64,000 nt of DNA from Myrica gale (Eukaryota; Streptophyta; Magnoliopsida; Fagales; Myricaceae): NCBI GenBank assembly GCA_963930655.1, contig OZ005600.1, positions 16,646,501 to 16,710,500 of the forward strand, given 5' to 3'. Under the pieces are notes generated by a model. It had not been told where the DNA came from. It did not search any database and worked only from the letters and a program-made list of their open reading frames with translations. Positions 45,207 through 57,520 of the stretch are shown here, in pieces. A program made the translations under genes and the position numbers. How positions within the stretch are numbered: position 1 is the stretch's first letter; each line of letters opens with the position of its first letter.

Positions 45207-46362
45207 TGTTGGTTTTTAGTCACAATCAATATTTTGATATTAACAATAGAAGTAATTGAAATGTGAAACAAAGAAGATCAAGAAGATGCAATGAGCTCAA
45301 AAGTGAAGATTCTGGACCATATAGTCTTGTAACTCTTAGTTTCACTTTTGAAAAGGATTTGAATCAAATACTTGCATATTTTTCAAAACGTGCATAAACT
45401 ATTTTACCTCTTGTTTGGAAGATCAAATCGTTTTTAAATGGTTTCAAACACCCCAATCAACTCTCAAACCCTTTATATACTTATGAGATGTTTGTCTTTA
45501 AAATTGGGTGTTTTAAAATTGGGTGTTTTAAATTAACCGAATCATGTGCTAAAGTAGAGGAGGTCGACCAGCTGGTGAAGCGGTCAATATGACTAAGACC
45601 GCTTGGTGAAGCGGTCGATCGGTACATGAAGCGGTCGACCGGTACAACAGTAAAATTTTCAAATCGACCCCCAACAGTTATAAACGTCTAGTTTTCTTAT
45701 GTGACATATATAAAGACCTTTCTAGTGTCTCAAAACAAGAGAGAACGACCACATATAATTTATATAGCTTGAGAAATATCGTCAACCTTAATATTTCATA
45801 TTTCTAATATCATTCATACAAATTACATTTTTTTATCCTTCTCATTGATTCAATCAAAAGAGATAGAGCTTTCCATTTTCATATCCACTCTTTGAGAGAG
45901 TTTGTTCTTGTATCTTCTTATCCAAAAGAGGTGATTCTTTAGTGAGGTTATTCACTAAAGAGAAAGCTTAGAGAGGGTATATCTCAAGCTTGGTTGGGGT
46001 TGTGAGTGGTGAGCCCGAAAATAATTTGGGTTGTGAGTGTTGAGCCCAGGAAAGCACTTGTACAGTTATCTAGCACCCGGAAGCTAGTGTGTAGCCTATT
46101 TGGAAGATAGCGGGAAAACCTTATGGCTTGGTAAAGGAGCTTGAGGGGTGGATGTAGGCGGGTTTGCCGAAACACCAAAAAATCTCGTGTTTGCTTCTCT
46201 AATCCTACTATTTACATTTAACACTTATTTGCACTTGTTGCATCAATATACATATGCTAAACTAGTCTTTACTTTGCAAACATGATATTGAGGGTTAAAA
46301 GAGAAAAAGTTTGGAAACGTAATTCACACCCCTCTTGGGTTGCCTTAGTCCTAAGAATTCCA
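45207..46362 (+). mobile_element. Second copia LTR type, solo LTR
   Basis: Starts TGTTGGTTTTTAGTCAC with the usual 'ttttgatattaacaa' soon after, and ends 'ggttgccttagtcctaagaattcca'. Flanks aaata (45202-45206) and aaaca (46363-46367) would be a target copy with one difference. TATA at 45702 (catatataaag). U3 has several 'gcggtcga' boxes (45555-45640). 1156 bp with no internal region. Inserted in the MULE. Confidence 0.72.
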
Positions 46363-47190
46363 AAACACGCCCTTCAAACGGTGTCGTCCTCCCACCCATC
46401 CCCAACTAACTTTATACGAAATATCTTGAACACTTTGTCGTCCTTAGGTATCAAGAGTGACAAAATTTCCCACAAGTATGAGCGGAGTAAGCCCCATTGT
46501 GCCCTGATCTGTTGTGAGGCTGAAAAATTTCCCATTGAACACTGAAGAATTGGTTCCCATATGGATTTGAGTCAACTAAGGAAGAAAACAACCAACATTG
46601 GCAGTTTTTGGGTGAACTAGGTTGTCTAAAAGTTGACAGAGAACTTCTCTACTAAGTGAGTCACTGGACAACCAATAATGTCGGGAGGTAGGGTAGCCTT
46701 TTTGTTCTTTTTCACCTCAAATACTTGTATATTGCAATGGGTCCCCTTGTGTCTATATTTTATGGGTGGTCCTCCTTTACTTTCTTGTGCGGGAAAGTGA
46801 AAAGTGCCAGTGCCATGTGCGAAACTGAGTGGTCATCTGTTTTCTGTATGCTTGTGTTCTTAAAAGTGTTGTATTTTAGTGGAGCCAGACTCTAGTTTAT
46901 TGTGTTTTGTCACATGCTTGTCTGCTGTTTTGTGTTCACTCGTTTGTATAAGTTAGGGTTTTCTTAAGTTTAGCTCCTTAGGTTTTAAACTCATTCAATA
47001 CGTGCATGGACATGCATTTAAGTGAGCCAGTGGTCCCAAATTGTTCCTTGAGTTATTGAGATGTGGTCCCAGTTTTTTTATTACGTATTGAAGTTGTTGT
47101 ATTGTTGTTTATTATTACATTATGTCTGACCCGAAAGCATGCATCTCATACAATGTGAATGAATGAAGTGATTTTACAGGCGTGCTGAAG
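46363..47190. other. MULE 5' region, no gene recognised
   Basis: Non-coding or badly decayed MULE interior between the copia LTR and the first coding remnant. Short frames match no family known to me. Confidence 0.4.
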
Positions 47191-47357
47191 ATTGGGGCGA
47201 CATATATTCAGAAGGTAAGGTTGATAAGGTTGGAAGGATTGATCCTGATTATATTTCAGTGATGGAGATGGGGTATGTGGTGAAGGGACTTGGGTATCTT
47301 CATACGGGCGATCTAGGGTATAAGTTTGATGATGAGAAATGGACTTCTATTAAATCG
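47190..47357 (+). pseudogene. MULE transposase ORF, PB1-like N-terminal part
   Basis: The plus-strand frame GKVDKVGRIDPDYISVMEMG, then VVKGLGYLHTGDLGYKFDDE, is the PB1-like opening of plant Mutator-like transposases ('...VDxxDPDxxSxxExxxxVKELGY...'). It ends KWTSIKS where a copia solo LTR enters, and the same frame resumes at 48617 with FKRDKDVINMIN. No ATG is certain upstream (a splice acceptor tttacag sits at about 47179). Confidence 0.65.
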
Positions 47358-48611
47358 TGAAAGACCAAGAGCAACCCAAGAGGGGGGGTGAATTGGGTTT
47401 CAAAACTTTTTATACGATTGCAAAGAGACTAAATCACAGACAAAAGGTAAGACGAAAGAATAATGAACAACAATATATGCAAAATTAAGGAGATGAAGAG
47501 ATAGAGAGAAGACACCGTGTTTTTAGGTGGTTCGGCCAATCCTTGCCTACATTCACCCCCAAGGCTATAGACTTCCTTGGGTTTCCCTTACTATAATCGA
47601 ATAGCAAGTACACCTTAGCTTCCGGGGTACTAAGGAACCGTTACAAAGCGTTTTCAAAGCTCACGCTTAAAATTTCACAAATCCTCACAACCTAGAGGAT
47701 TTCTTCTACTCTCACAAGTAGGACCCAGTGTTTACCCAGCACTCTCAAGTTTTAAATGAAGTGGGTACAAGGGAAACTCAAGTATTGGCTCTTAAAGCCG
47801 AATTTACAAGTGAGTGGCACATGGGTAGGAGAGAGAAAGGTTTTACAATATAGAAGACTCGAAAAATATGATGGTGAAAGAACAGGCCTTTTCAAAGGAT
47901 GCGGAACTTCACTCTTCTCTGAGCTTTCTCTCTTTTCTCAAAAGTTAGGTCAAGGAGTAATTGCCAATGTCGTGCAAGTAGGTGAGAGATCTCTAACTTT
48001 ATTCAACTACTGGTCTTGAATTTAAACAAAATCTTCTTCAACGGTCGACGGGGTAGGTGAGATGGCCGTTGGAAAGTTGTCAGTGAAATTAGGAGCAAAT
48101 AAATGCGTCTGATTGCTTTCCGGAGAATCCTCAACTTCGTGAGATGTTCTGACACATCAAATAGCATGTGCTGACACCTAGAAAATGAGCAAAAAGTGAA
48201 TAATCGGGAGTCAGTGCAATGTGTCAACACCATGTTTTCACCATTCGGGAGTTAGTGCAATGTGTCGACACCATGATTTCCAGTCTCGGGAGTAAGTGCA
48301 ATGTGTTGACACATGTCCTGTATGTGTCGACACCTAAGCATCCTGGAAGTAAAAAACATATTCTATAAGCTTCAAAACCATTTAAAAACCTTTTTAAAGA
48401 CTTCCACAAAGGAGAAGAGTTTGTTTTAACAAGAGTAAGGCTGCTTAAATTATCTCAAATAAGTTTTTAGTAAGAGAACATTAATCCATTTGAGATAAAA
48501 CTTGGAAATGATGGATTTGACAAAGTAAAATAAAAAAGTCTACAATCAAAGAGAATTTTGTTATCATCAAAATCATTTAAGGATTGTTTGCAAAACAACC
48601 TCGGGCTAACA
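47358..48611 (-). mobile_element. Copia solo LTR, first type, minus strand
   Basis: An exact 5-bp target duplication aatcg (47353-47357 and 48612-48616) makes the borders firm. On the minus strand it starts TGTTAGCCCGAGG and ends TTGCTCTTGGTCTTTCA. It matches the LTRs at 1-1121 and 24236-25621 (shared 'gtggttcggccaa' and related motifs). 1254 bp. Several GTGTCGACAC-type boxes lie at 48226-48335. Removing it with one target copy restores an open MULE frame, so insertion is later than the MULE. Confidence 0.95.
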
Positions 48612-48616
48612 AATCG

Positions 48617-49375
48617 TTTAAGAGAGACAAGGACGTAATAAATATGATCAACAAATCACGATGTGAGAATTGGAGGCTTATGAATATATTTGTGCAGCGT
48701 GTACTTAAGAAGGTTGAGTTGGTTGAGGATATAGGTAGGGGAGTGGGTGGTAGGTTTGATGAAGCAGTTATTGAGAAGGAGGCTGGGGAACAAATTGGTT
48801 ATATATTTGGGGAAGGAAGAGAGGATATGGGTTAGGTTGAGGACATTGGAGGTGATGATTGAGACGGTTTTAATAATAATAAGGGTGAAAAGGAAAAAAA
48901 CTCTGATTATCGTACAAATATCAATGACTTCCCTGAGGCAAGAGATAATGAGCCTGATGCGTATGAAGACGTTGTTAGTCCAGGGGTTGAGAGTGTATGC
49001 AACACCAGTTGGAATGTTCACTGGTTTGGGGCTTTTCCAAGTATGTTGGGGGTGAATAAAGATGTTGATGCTCAAGTTGAGTCGGAGCACGAGGCTGAGG
49101 ATGACTTGAGGAGTCCGGAGCGATCTGACAATGATGAGGCTCCTCGAGAGAGGAATTATCCCGAGTTTACCAAGAACCTTGAGATGTCGTGCGATATGAC
49201 ACTTGAAAATGGTCTAATTTTTCCATCAACGAAGCTATTACCTAAGGCTTTAAGGAGGTATTCAGTCCTAAGGACTTCAACTACCTTTATTTGAAAAATG
49301 AAAAAGACCAGGGTACATTCTGAGAGAATCCTCTCTGTTGATACTGTCATTACCAAGGTACATGCGTGAAAATAT
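48617..49375 (+). pseudogene. MULE transposase ORF, middle part
   Basis: Continues the frame at 47357: FKRDKDVINMINKSRCEN, then IFVQRVLKKVELVEDIG. After a TAG (48835) an acidic Asp/Glu-rich linker follows, then RNYPEFTKNLEMSCDMTLEN, GLIFPSTKLLPKALRRYSVL and, after a shift, YLKNEKDQG. This is the start of the MuDR DNA-binding domain (the 'GxxFxxxxEFxxAxxxYSI' pattern). The zinc knuckle of that domain, the MULE catalytic domain and the SWIM finger are absent, so no transposition is possible. Confidence 0.75.
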
Positions 49376-49477
49376 CAGGGTACACTTGAAAAGGGTCTAA
49401 TTTTTCCTCTCTCTTTATTAGTAGGGTTAGTAATTTGATTACTACGTACATTCTGAGAGAAGTCTTGCCTCACTTCA
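49376..49477. other. Filler-like junction
   Basis: Two short duplicates of nearby MULE sequence are joined here: 'acacttgaaaagggtctaat' (49383; source 49199) and 'gtacattctgagagaa' (49445; source 49312). They lie directly before the gypsy gag relic. Confidence 0.6.
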
Positions 49478-50283
49478 CAATCTCAAGCAAAATGACCTAA
49501 CTTTCCAAAAGAAAAACAAACTATCCCTGCAACGCTAGGACCTTCTATCCCCTTGTTCGTTGCCTCTATTTCCAAAATTGTCTCATCTCTTCTTTGGTGA
49601 TCGTCCTTGGGAATTATTTCCTTGGAAAGATCATTTCATACTCTGTTCATTACGAAAAAGCACTCTCTTGCAAAGTACATTCCACAATCGAGGCTCGATC
49701 CACTAGTTACTGAAAATTCTCAAACTTATGGTAACAGACTATATCCTTAATACGAGGCTGCAATCCTATCTCAAACTTATGGGATTTCTTACCCTCATCA
49801 AGAATCAAATATAAAGAAAATCGAGATAATTCTATGAATTTAGCAACAAACTCAACTATTGACCTCATTCCCAATTCCTAAGAGTTCCTTCTTGGTTTGC
49901 CACAACCTTTTGACTTCTCCTTTCAGTTGATACGTGGCAAATCGTATCATTGATCATCAGTACACTCTAAAACCTGCAATAGCTTCTCTATGTTCAAAAG
50001 CCAATTCTCAGCCACTAAGGGTTCCGTACCTCCTTCATAATTAGGGGGTGATGCTTGACAAACTTATCAAATGAACTTCCTTCATGAACAATTTCCACTC
50101 TTCTTGCTCCAACCCTATTCGAACTATCTACCACTATCTCCAAAGATGCAAGTGTATGTTAAAGATCAAACATCATAAGGCAATAAAAACAATATCACAC
50201 CACTCTTATTTATGTGACTGTGCTTCCCTAACACCCACATTTTCCTTAGGTTTTACTAACTATCCTCGCTTTCCTAAACCTCA
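49478..50283 (-). pseudogene. Gypsy gag relic, minus strand
   Basis: From 50060 downward the minus strand reads FDKFVKHHPPNYEGGTEPLV, then AENWLLNIEKLLQVLECTDD, then EFVAKFIELSRFSLYL, KSHKFEIGLQPRIKDIV and a damaged knuckle 'CFSFGKLGHFA'. This is the Ty3/gypsy gag of the chromovirus type ('F.K..PP.F.G..DP..AE.WL..IEK'). Six or more stops and shifts occur. It sits directly downstream (on its strand) of a primer-binding site and LTR. RT and integrase are missing below 49478. Confidence 0.78.
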
Positions 50284-50295
50284 CCACTGATACCA
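50284..50295 (-). other. Gypsy primer-binding site, minus strand
   Basis: Reverse complement TGGTATCAGTGG, two bases from the LTR border at 50298. One or two differences from the usual initiator-Met site. Confidence 0.75.
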
Positions 50296-51194
50296 TCTGT
50301 AATAGCCTGGACTGTGAAGACCTCTAGCATTGTCTTATAGTAATGGATGCCGCTATTAGCTATTAATCGATGTTACGACCAATGGGAGGATCGTTAAAGT
50401 AACATGATTCTAAGAAATAAACATCATCAAGACTCTTTATTCGAACCTTTGTATCACAAAAGAGTATTACTTCTACTGTGTATGTACATCAACAAAACAT
50501 GACAGAATAACTACTAAATTAAGTACCATCCACAATTGTTTTATCTTATTCTCTTCTACTCTTCCTCTTCATCATCGCTAGAAAATATAATCAGGACTCT
50601 CTCAATGATGATGTCTAGGTTCTCAGTGACCCACCCAACTCCCAGCTTAGTATCATGACCTTATGAGTCAATGTCTAAGTAAATTCTCTCAGGTACATTC
50701 TGAGCATCTGCTAAAAGAATTTAACAAACAACGGTGAATTCAAATGACTCAGTAAAGCTAGTGATTAGACAGACAACAGATAATATGAAAAAGATATTGA
50801 AGAAACTCATTCATCAATGCAATAACAAAACAAAATATGAAAATAAAGGAAAAGACTCAATTCTTTAAAAATGATCTTTTTCAATTTTCAACCACCACTC
50901 CTCTCACTCCCAGAGTGAATCACTGGGCCAGAGTGATATAGTAACCTCCGTGTTTTGCGGCATTACTCCCAGAGTAGATTACGGTATCCTCATAGAGGAT
51001 CTTTTTGCGTGTGACAGAGAGGCCACAATGCCACAACAAGTGGAATACACCCTCTTGTGCAAAGTACTATCAAGTCTTCAAATACATGTTAAGTATGCAT
51101 GTCTCATGTCAACGCTCATACATATTGTCACGCCCCGAATACATTCCTGTAGGGACAATGACAGCAGCGAGCAATCCCGAGGGAAAGCCCCAGC

Positions 51195-54100
51195 TGTGAG
51201 ACCCCGTATTTCATTTTTGCTATCTTTCTATGTATTTGTTTTTTATTTAATTCAAGGGGCCATATTTTTGGCCAATGTATGACTTAACTTTAATACTTAT
51301 GGTATTTCGTTTTATTATCATTGTGAAATTTTATTGGTGTAATTCTATTATTTTCCTAAAAGCCGAATTTTTCAAGGTAGTTTTCTTTTATGAGTTAATT
51401 TTTCCATTTGCTTATTATTATGCTACCATGATTTACGAAGTTAATACCAAGAATATATGAAGAGAATTTTATTTCTTATTATTGCCGAAATTCTCTAAGT
51501 AGAAATCATTACAAAATAATCTATAGTTATGAAATTCTATGTTGAGCATATAAATTATTTTATATCCTTGATTAGGTAACCTTAATCTCCATTAGGTAGT
51601 CTTAAGTATCATTAGGAGAATTAAGTGATAAGTTGGTAGGTTTATAGGATAGCTTGATAAAGAACTAAAAGATAAGTTAGTGTGCTTGTAATAGAGATAA
51701 GCTAGTGTGTTTATAATGGAAATAAGTTAGAGTGTTTATAATAGAGATAGGTTGATATGCTTGTAATGGTGATAAGATAGTGTGCTTATAGTGGAGATAG
51801 ATTAATGTGCCTATAAAGTAGACCATGTGATAAGAGATTAATAAAATGAAAAAGTAGAAATCAAAGGCAAGGGAGGAGTTTACGTGAAAGGCAAAGAGCA
51901 AATTTGAATTGGCTTTTTGGTGATTCACGTGAATGGCTAAGAAGGAGACAAGGAACTAAATACAGGTAAAGGAGATAAGACAAATAACATGTCAACCGGT
52001 CATTCCACCCAATGAGCTTAGGCGATACAAACAAAGTTGCTTTTCTCCTTTTCTCATGTTTTAGATTAGGTTCATTTGCTTTTACACTTTTCCTCACCGA
52101 AGCACTACACTCCTCCGTACCCCTCTCTCATTTCAACTCACTTTCCTTTCATTTCCTTCCACTTCATTTCACTCATCTTTCTTTTGGCCGAGAAACCCTC
52201 TCCACTCCTCCAAGCTCTTCCTTTCCCTTCTTCACACCACTTCCAGCAGCTGCCCTTATCTCATTTCTCTCACCTTCCAGCCTCATCAGCACCTCCTTGT
52301 TGCTCTCATTTCAGCCCCTTTGTAGCCACATTAGAGAGAAGACGAGAGTTTAGAGTGGAAGAAGATTTTGTTGTCTTGGCTGAGTGACATAGTAGGAGGA
52401 AGAGGTAATAGGTTTTGGTCCTTGCATGTACATTTTCTTGTTCCTTTCTTTCCTAAGTTCTGACCTTGAGTATTTTATGCTAGGTATTTTATTTCCCTAA
52501 TCAGCTCTTGTGTTCAGCACAACAAGGTAAGGCCGAAATTTTGGTTAGTACAAGGGCTCTCTTGGCCGAACCCTTGCATGTCTCATTTCCTTCTTGATTT
52601 GGTTGTATACCTCTTGCTTTTCTCTTGAATATTTGCTAGATCTAGTGAATGAGAAGTGTTATGATGTTGAATGAACAAATGCTTGTGAAAATGGTTCTGA
52701 GATGTGAAAGAAAAATGTATGTGAAGATGAGATATGGTAGTTAGGTTTCGACCCTTTGACTGTTATGACATTTATGCTTGCCCGAATGGTTTTTCTTGCA
52801 AGATCTTGGATATATCTTTTGATTAGCACCTCTTAGGTTGTGAACTTGATTATTGGAGGAGGGGATTTCATGTTGGATGTGAAGAAGATTGCATGCATGT
52901 GATTTGTTGATGGTCGAATGGCTTAGAAATGGAAATCTAGGTAATAGCCGAATGGTTTGGAGTTAGAAAACCCTATGTTTGGTTTTAAGGTTTGGTTTAA
53001 TCTTGCATGTGTTGGCCGAATACATTATGTGCAAAAATGAAGTGAAAACTTGGTGTTGTAAGTGTTAGGTTAAGGTGGACAGATACCCTATGTAATACAA
53101 GAATAGGAAATGAGATTAGTGATGCAAGTATGTATAAAATGCTTATAGCCGAATAGATGAAGGTGCTAAAGGAAAGTTTTGTTGTGAAGTGTAAAAACTA
53201 AACACCATAGGTTAAGAAAAATAGTCTTGGGTTAGCCATGATTAGGGTTGGAAACATTGATAGCCTCGGTTTGTTCAAGCTAGGGCTGAAAATAGGTTAG
53301 CATGTTTAAATAAAAGTGGACTAGATGCACATACAAATTTTAAGTTAAGGTCTTTGATATTATGAGTATATTGGTGAAGTGGAGTAGATCAGCAAGTCTA
53401 TAAGGGGAAAAATGAGGTTAAGTTGGTGGAGTTTGATGGACATTAGGTTTGGTAAGGTTTAGAGCAAGGAAATTGAGTTAGGCACATAATTAGTTGTTGT
53501 TTTGGGCTTAGGATTCTATTATGTAATGTTAATTGCTTTTCTTCAAGTGTTTTATGAATGTTTATTAAAGAAATCTTTTGTAAACAAAATCGTATTTTCA
53601 AAGATACATACTTTTGGAAAACCGAAACAATTATAAGTATTTCTTTGAATGTCTATGTGATTAAATTCTTAAGCATCTAAGTGAGGTATTTGAATCGCTT
53701 GTAGGCGAACTTCATACCAAAACTCAAAGAAGACCAAGGTAAGTGGAAGTAAGTGGAGTAAGTATAAACTTACATTTTTATAAAACTGGAATGATACACA
53801 GCATGGCATCATAAGCAAGCATGACATGACACGAGCATTGAATGATTTCTAAAAGAAGTTTTTATGCAATGATATATGAAAGTTTTATGATAAGTCAAGT
53901 TAAGTTAAGGGCTCTGGTCGGTATCGTACCATCAAGAAGAACACCCATATCGAAGGACGAATGCGAGAAGGATGGGTGAACCCTAGATTAAATGGAGCGT
54001 AAGTAGCCCACAAGTCAAGAAGAAAATACTTTCCAAGGACCATGTGTCATTTTCAAGTTTCAAAACATGTTTTTCAAGATCAAGATTGTTACAAATGCAA

Positions 54101-54562
54101 GCATACATTTCAAGAGCAAGTACATGTACATATGCAACCATGAAGCATGCATGTGCATCAAGAGTTACATTTATTCATGTTCAAGTCATAAACTCATGTT
54201 TACAAGTTTATGTTTTCCCTTACTGGGTCATTTGACTCACTGTTATCAAAATGTATCATTTCGGATGTTTCAGGTGAAGGAAGTCAGGAAGACTAACTGT
54301 CTTAAGAAATAAGACGTTATGTATTTTGTTGTGGTGACTGTTGACCGTTGTGGTCTGTCACATAGGTTATGCAATTCCATGTGTTACGTAATCAAGCTAC
54401 TACTTCCTTGAAACCTAATATGTCAGATTAGTTATGATGAGTTTTGGCATGTCTCACTCACGATTCTATTTCGCTGTATGTATGTTTAAGCTCGCTGGGG
54501 CTTTCCCTCGGGATTGCTCGCGGCTGTCATTGTCCATGCGGGATTGCGTTCAGGGCGTGACA
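51195..54562 (+). mobile_element. Element B: same family, inserted in element C
   Basis: TGTGAGACCCCGTATTTC to TTCAGGGCGTGACA, with exact target copies ccagc (51190-51194 and 54563-54567). Length is 3368 bp. The opposite orientation to its host C creates a large imperfect inverted repeat. Its 3' part has 'ccttactgggtcatttgactc' (54222) and a 'tttcag' junction, as in element A. No coding domain. Confidence 0.92.
51675..51825 (+). repeat. Minisatellite of about 27 bp in element B
   Basis: About five diverged copies of a unit like 'ataagttagtgtgcttgtaatagag'. The corresponding array in element C is at 57400-57520 (reverse). Confidence 0.8.
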
Positions 54563-57399
54563 CCAGCGATCTTAATTATACATACATACATACAGCGGAA
54601 TAGAATCGAGAGAGAGACGGGCCAACAACTCAACCAGACTTAACTGCATATATACCTCAAAGGAAATGTAGTGACATAATTTCACAACACATAGCTTTAC
54701 ATAACTAAAGTGACAAACCACATCGGTCAACAGTCATCAACAACAAAATACATAAAATGTCTTCTTTTTCAAGACAAGTAATCTTCTTGACTTCCTTCAC
54801 CTGAAACATCTGGAATGATACATTTTTGAAAAACGTGAGTCAAAAAGACTCAGTAAGGGAAAACGTAGCTTGAAAACATGAACTATGACATGAACATGAA
54901 AAATCGTGAATAAACATAATTCTTGATGTGCATGCATGCTTAATGGTTATGCACATGGTCTTGAACTTGAAAACATGTTCTTGTTCTTGAGATTAACACA
55001 TGGTCCTTGAAAAGCGTTTTCTTCTTGACTTGTGCTCTACATACGCTTCATTTACCCCTGAAGTCAGGGTTGTGCGTTCCCGTTGGAACTGTCCCTTATT
55101 TCCCTTGGAGACATTACATCTGGTCGAGCTAGCCCACCTTCTAGCATTCGTCCTTCAGTGAGGCTAGACACGACCCTTGGAGGTCCACACCTTCTCGCAT
55201 TCGTCCTTCAGTGTGGTTGCACTTACCTCTAGGATCACCCATCCTTCTCCAATTCGTCCTTCGGTATAGGTGTCCTTGATGGTACGGTACCGACCAGAGC
55301 CCTTAACTTACTTGACATAAAACTTTCATACTTCATTTGCATAAAAACTTCTTTAGAAATCATGCAAATGCTCATATCATGTCATGCTTGCTTATAATGT
55401 TATGGTTGTTCATGATAAACCATGTTGTGTACCATTCCAGTTTTCATAAAAATATAAGTTTATACTTACATTTACTTACCTTGGTCTTGTTTGAGTTTCG
55501 GTATGAAGTTCGCCTACAAGCAATTCAAATACCTCACTTAGACGTTTATGAATTTAATCACAAAGACATTCAAAGAAATACTCATAAATATTTCGGTTTT
55601 CCAAAAGTATGTATCATTAAAAATACGATTTCATTTACAAAAGAATTCTTTGATTAGCTATCATAAAACACTTGAAGAAAAGTAATTAAACACATGCATC
55701 AACATTCTATTCTAAGAACTCTAAGTCCAAAACAACAACTAATATTGTGTCTAACTCCATTTCCTTGTTCTAAACCATACCAAACTTAATGTCCATCAAA
55801 CTCCACCAACTTAACCTCATTTTCCTCCTTATAGACTTGCTGATCTAATCCACTTCATCAATATACTTTATAACAGTAAATATCCCTATAGAAAGCTTAA
55901 CAAAAGTATAACTAGTGACCAAGGGCAGCAGCCTATTCGGCTCCTATGTTCTCTCTTCTCCCACTTTATAACATTTTCTTGTCTTAACGTGCTAATTATA
56001 TTCACCCCTAGGTTTAAGCCACTGACCGAAACCCTAACATCATCAAAACTAATCATGTTCACATCCAAAAGCAAGGGTTTACAACAGCAAGCTTATAACC
56101 TCCAAACATCAAGGATTACACTAATCCATTTCCAGCCTTAACAATAGCAAAACCGTGGCCTACATTCTTCATCATCCAACTTTCATCACATGCTTGAACA
56201 TCAATGAATCTATACTACCACCATATTACCACTAATAGATCCATCTTTCAACCTTACAAGCATGTTTTCAAATTTAGTTCACTCAGCAATATCAAATCCA
56301 CACAATACACAAGCATGCATGTTAATTCTCTAAGCAAGAATGTATTCAACCTCCTTTTAATCCAACCCGTGGCATTAATCCCTTCCTCCATCAAAATTTC
56401 CAGTACTACATCACAACATTATAACTTCAACATGCAAGTAAATATTTCAAGGGGAAAGACATTAAAACAGATCCGGCCAACACCAAGGAAAACCGAACCT
56501 CCCCTTGTTGTTCTTTCCTCTTTCCTTCCTCCAATCAACAACAACATCACAACATTAACTCCAACAATCCCAATCTAATTAGATCTAATATTCATGCATC
56601 TACAAAAGGAAAAAGAATGCAAGACACTCGGCCAAGACAGCAAGTGTCATTCCTTGAGAAATCAAACCCTATCTTACCTTATAATGCTGGACACAAGAGC
56701 TGATTAGGGAAAAATACCTAGCATAAAAATACTCAGGTCAGAATCTATGGAGGAAAGGAGCAAGGAGATAAACATGCAAGGAAACCAGATCTCATACCTC
56801 TTCCTCCTTTTATGACACTCGGCCAACACCAAAACATCCTTCCTCTCTAATCTCTCGGCTTCTCTCTTGTGTGGCTACAAAGGGGCTGAGATGAGAGCAA
56901 AGAGGTGCTGTGATGAGGCTTAAGGTGAGAAAAATGAGATGAGGGCAGCTGCTGGAAATGGTGTGAGGAAAGGGAAGCTTGGAGAAATGGAGAAGTGAAG
57001 GGGGTGGGGTTCTCGGCCAAAAGGAAAAATGAGCTGAGGTGAGGAGGAGTTCGGCCAAAGGAAAGAGCTGAGCAAGGTAAGTGATGCAAAATGCAAATGG
57101 TGAGATGAAGTGAAGTGCAAGAGTGAAATGAATATGTGGTGAGGGAGAGATTCACGTGCAAGGCAAAGGAAAGAACATTGTTTCCTCCGTCCATGACTAT
57201 TGGTTGCATGGGCAGTAGCCTTTAATACAATGTCTCACCTTTATTTCATTTTGTCTTCTTCTTATCTTTGTGCTCAAAGCCTTCACGTGAACTACTCTAA
57301 AAGCCATTTCAGTTTTCTCTTTGCCTTTCACGTAAATTCCTCTCTTGCCTTTGATTTTTCTACTTTTTCATTTTATCTTTCTCTTATCACATGGTCTAC

Positions 57400-57520
57400 T
57401 TTATAGGCACAATTATTTCTATTATAAACACACTAGCTTATCTCCATTACAAGCATATTAACTTATCTCCATTATAAGCACTCTAACTTATCTCCATTAT
57501 AAACACATTAACTTATCTCT
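57400..57520 (-). repeat. Minisatellite of about 27 bp in element C
   Basis: Reverse-complement counterpart of 51675-51825; four or five copies of 'aacttatctccattataagcac'-like units. Confidence 0.8.

Noticed and set aside
46282..46545. 87-codon frame across the copia LTR end
   Set aside because: It crosses the LTR border and has no known domain.
52012..52387. Ser/Pro/Phe-rich frames in element B (and counterparts at 56810-57209)
   Set aside because: They follow from CT-rich leader-like DNA shared by B and C. Frames are not conserved between the two copies.
55337..56578. Open frames of 106 and 124 codons in element C
   Set aside because: No domain, low-complexity Ser/Thr/Asn-rich, not conserved with element B.
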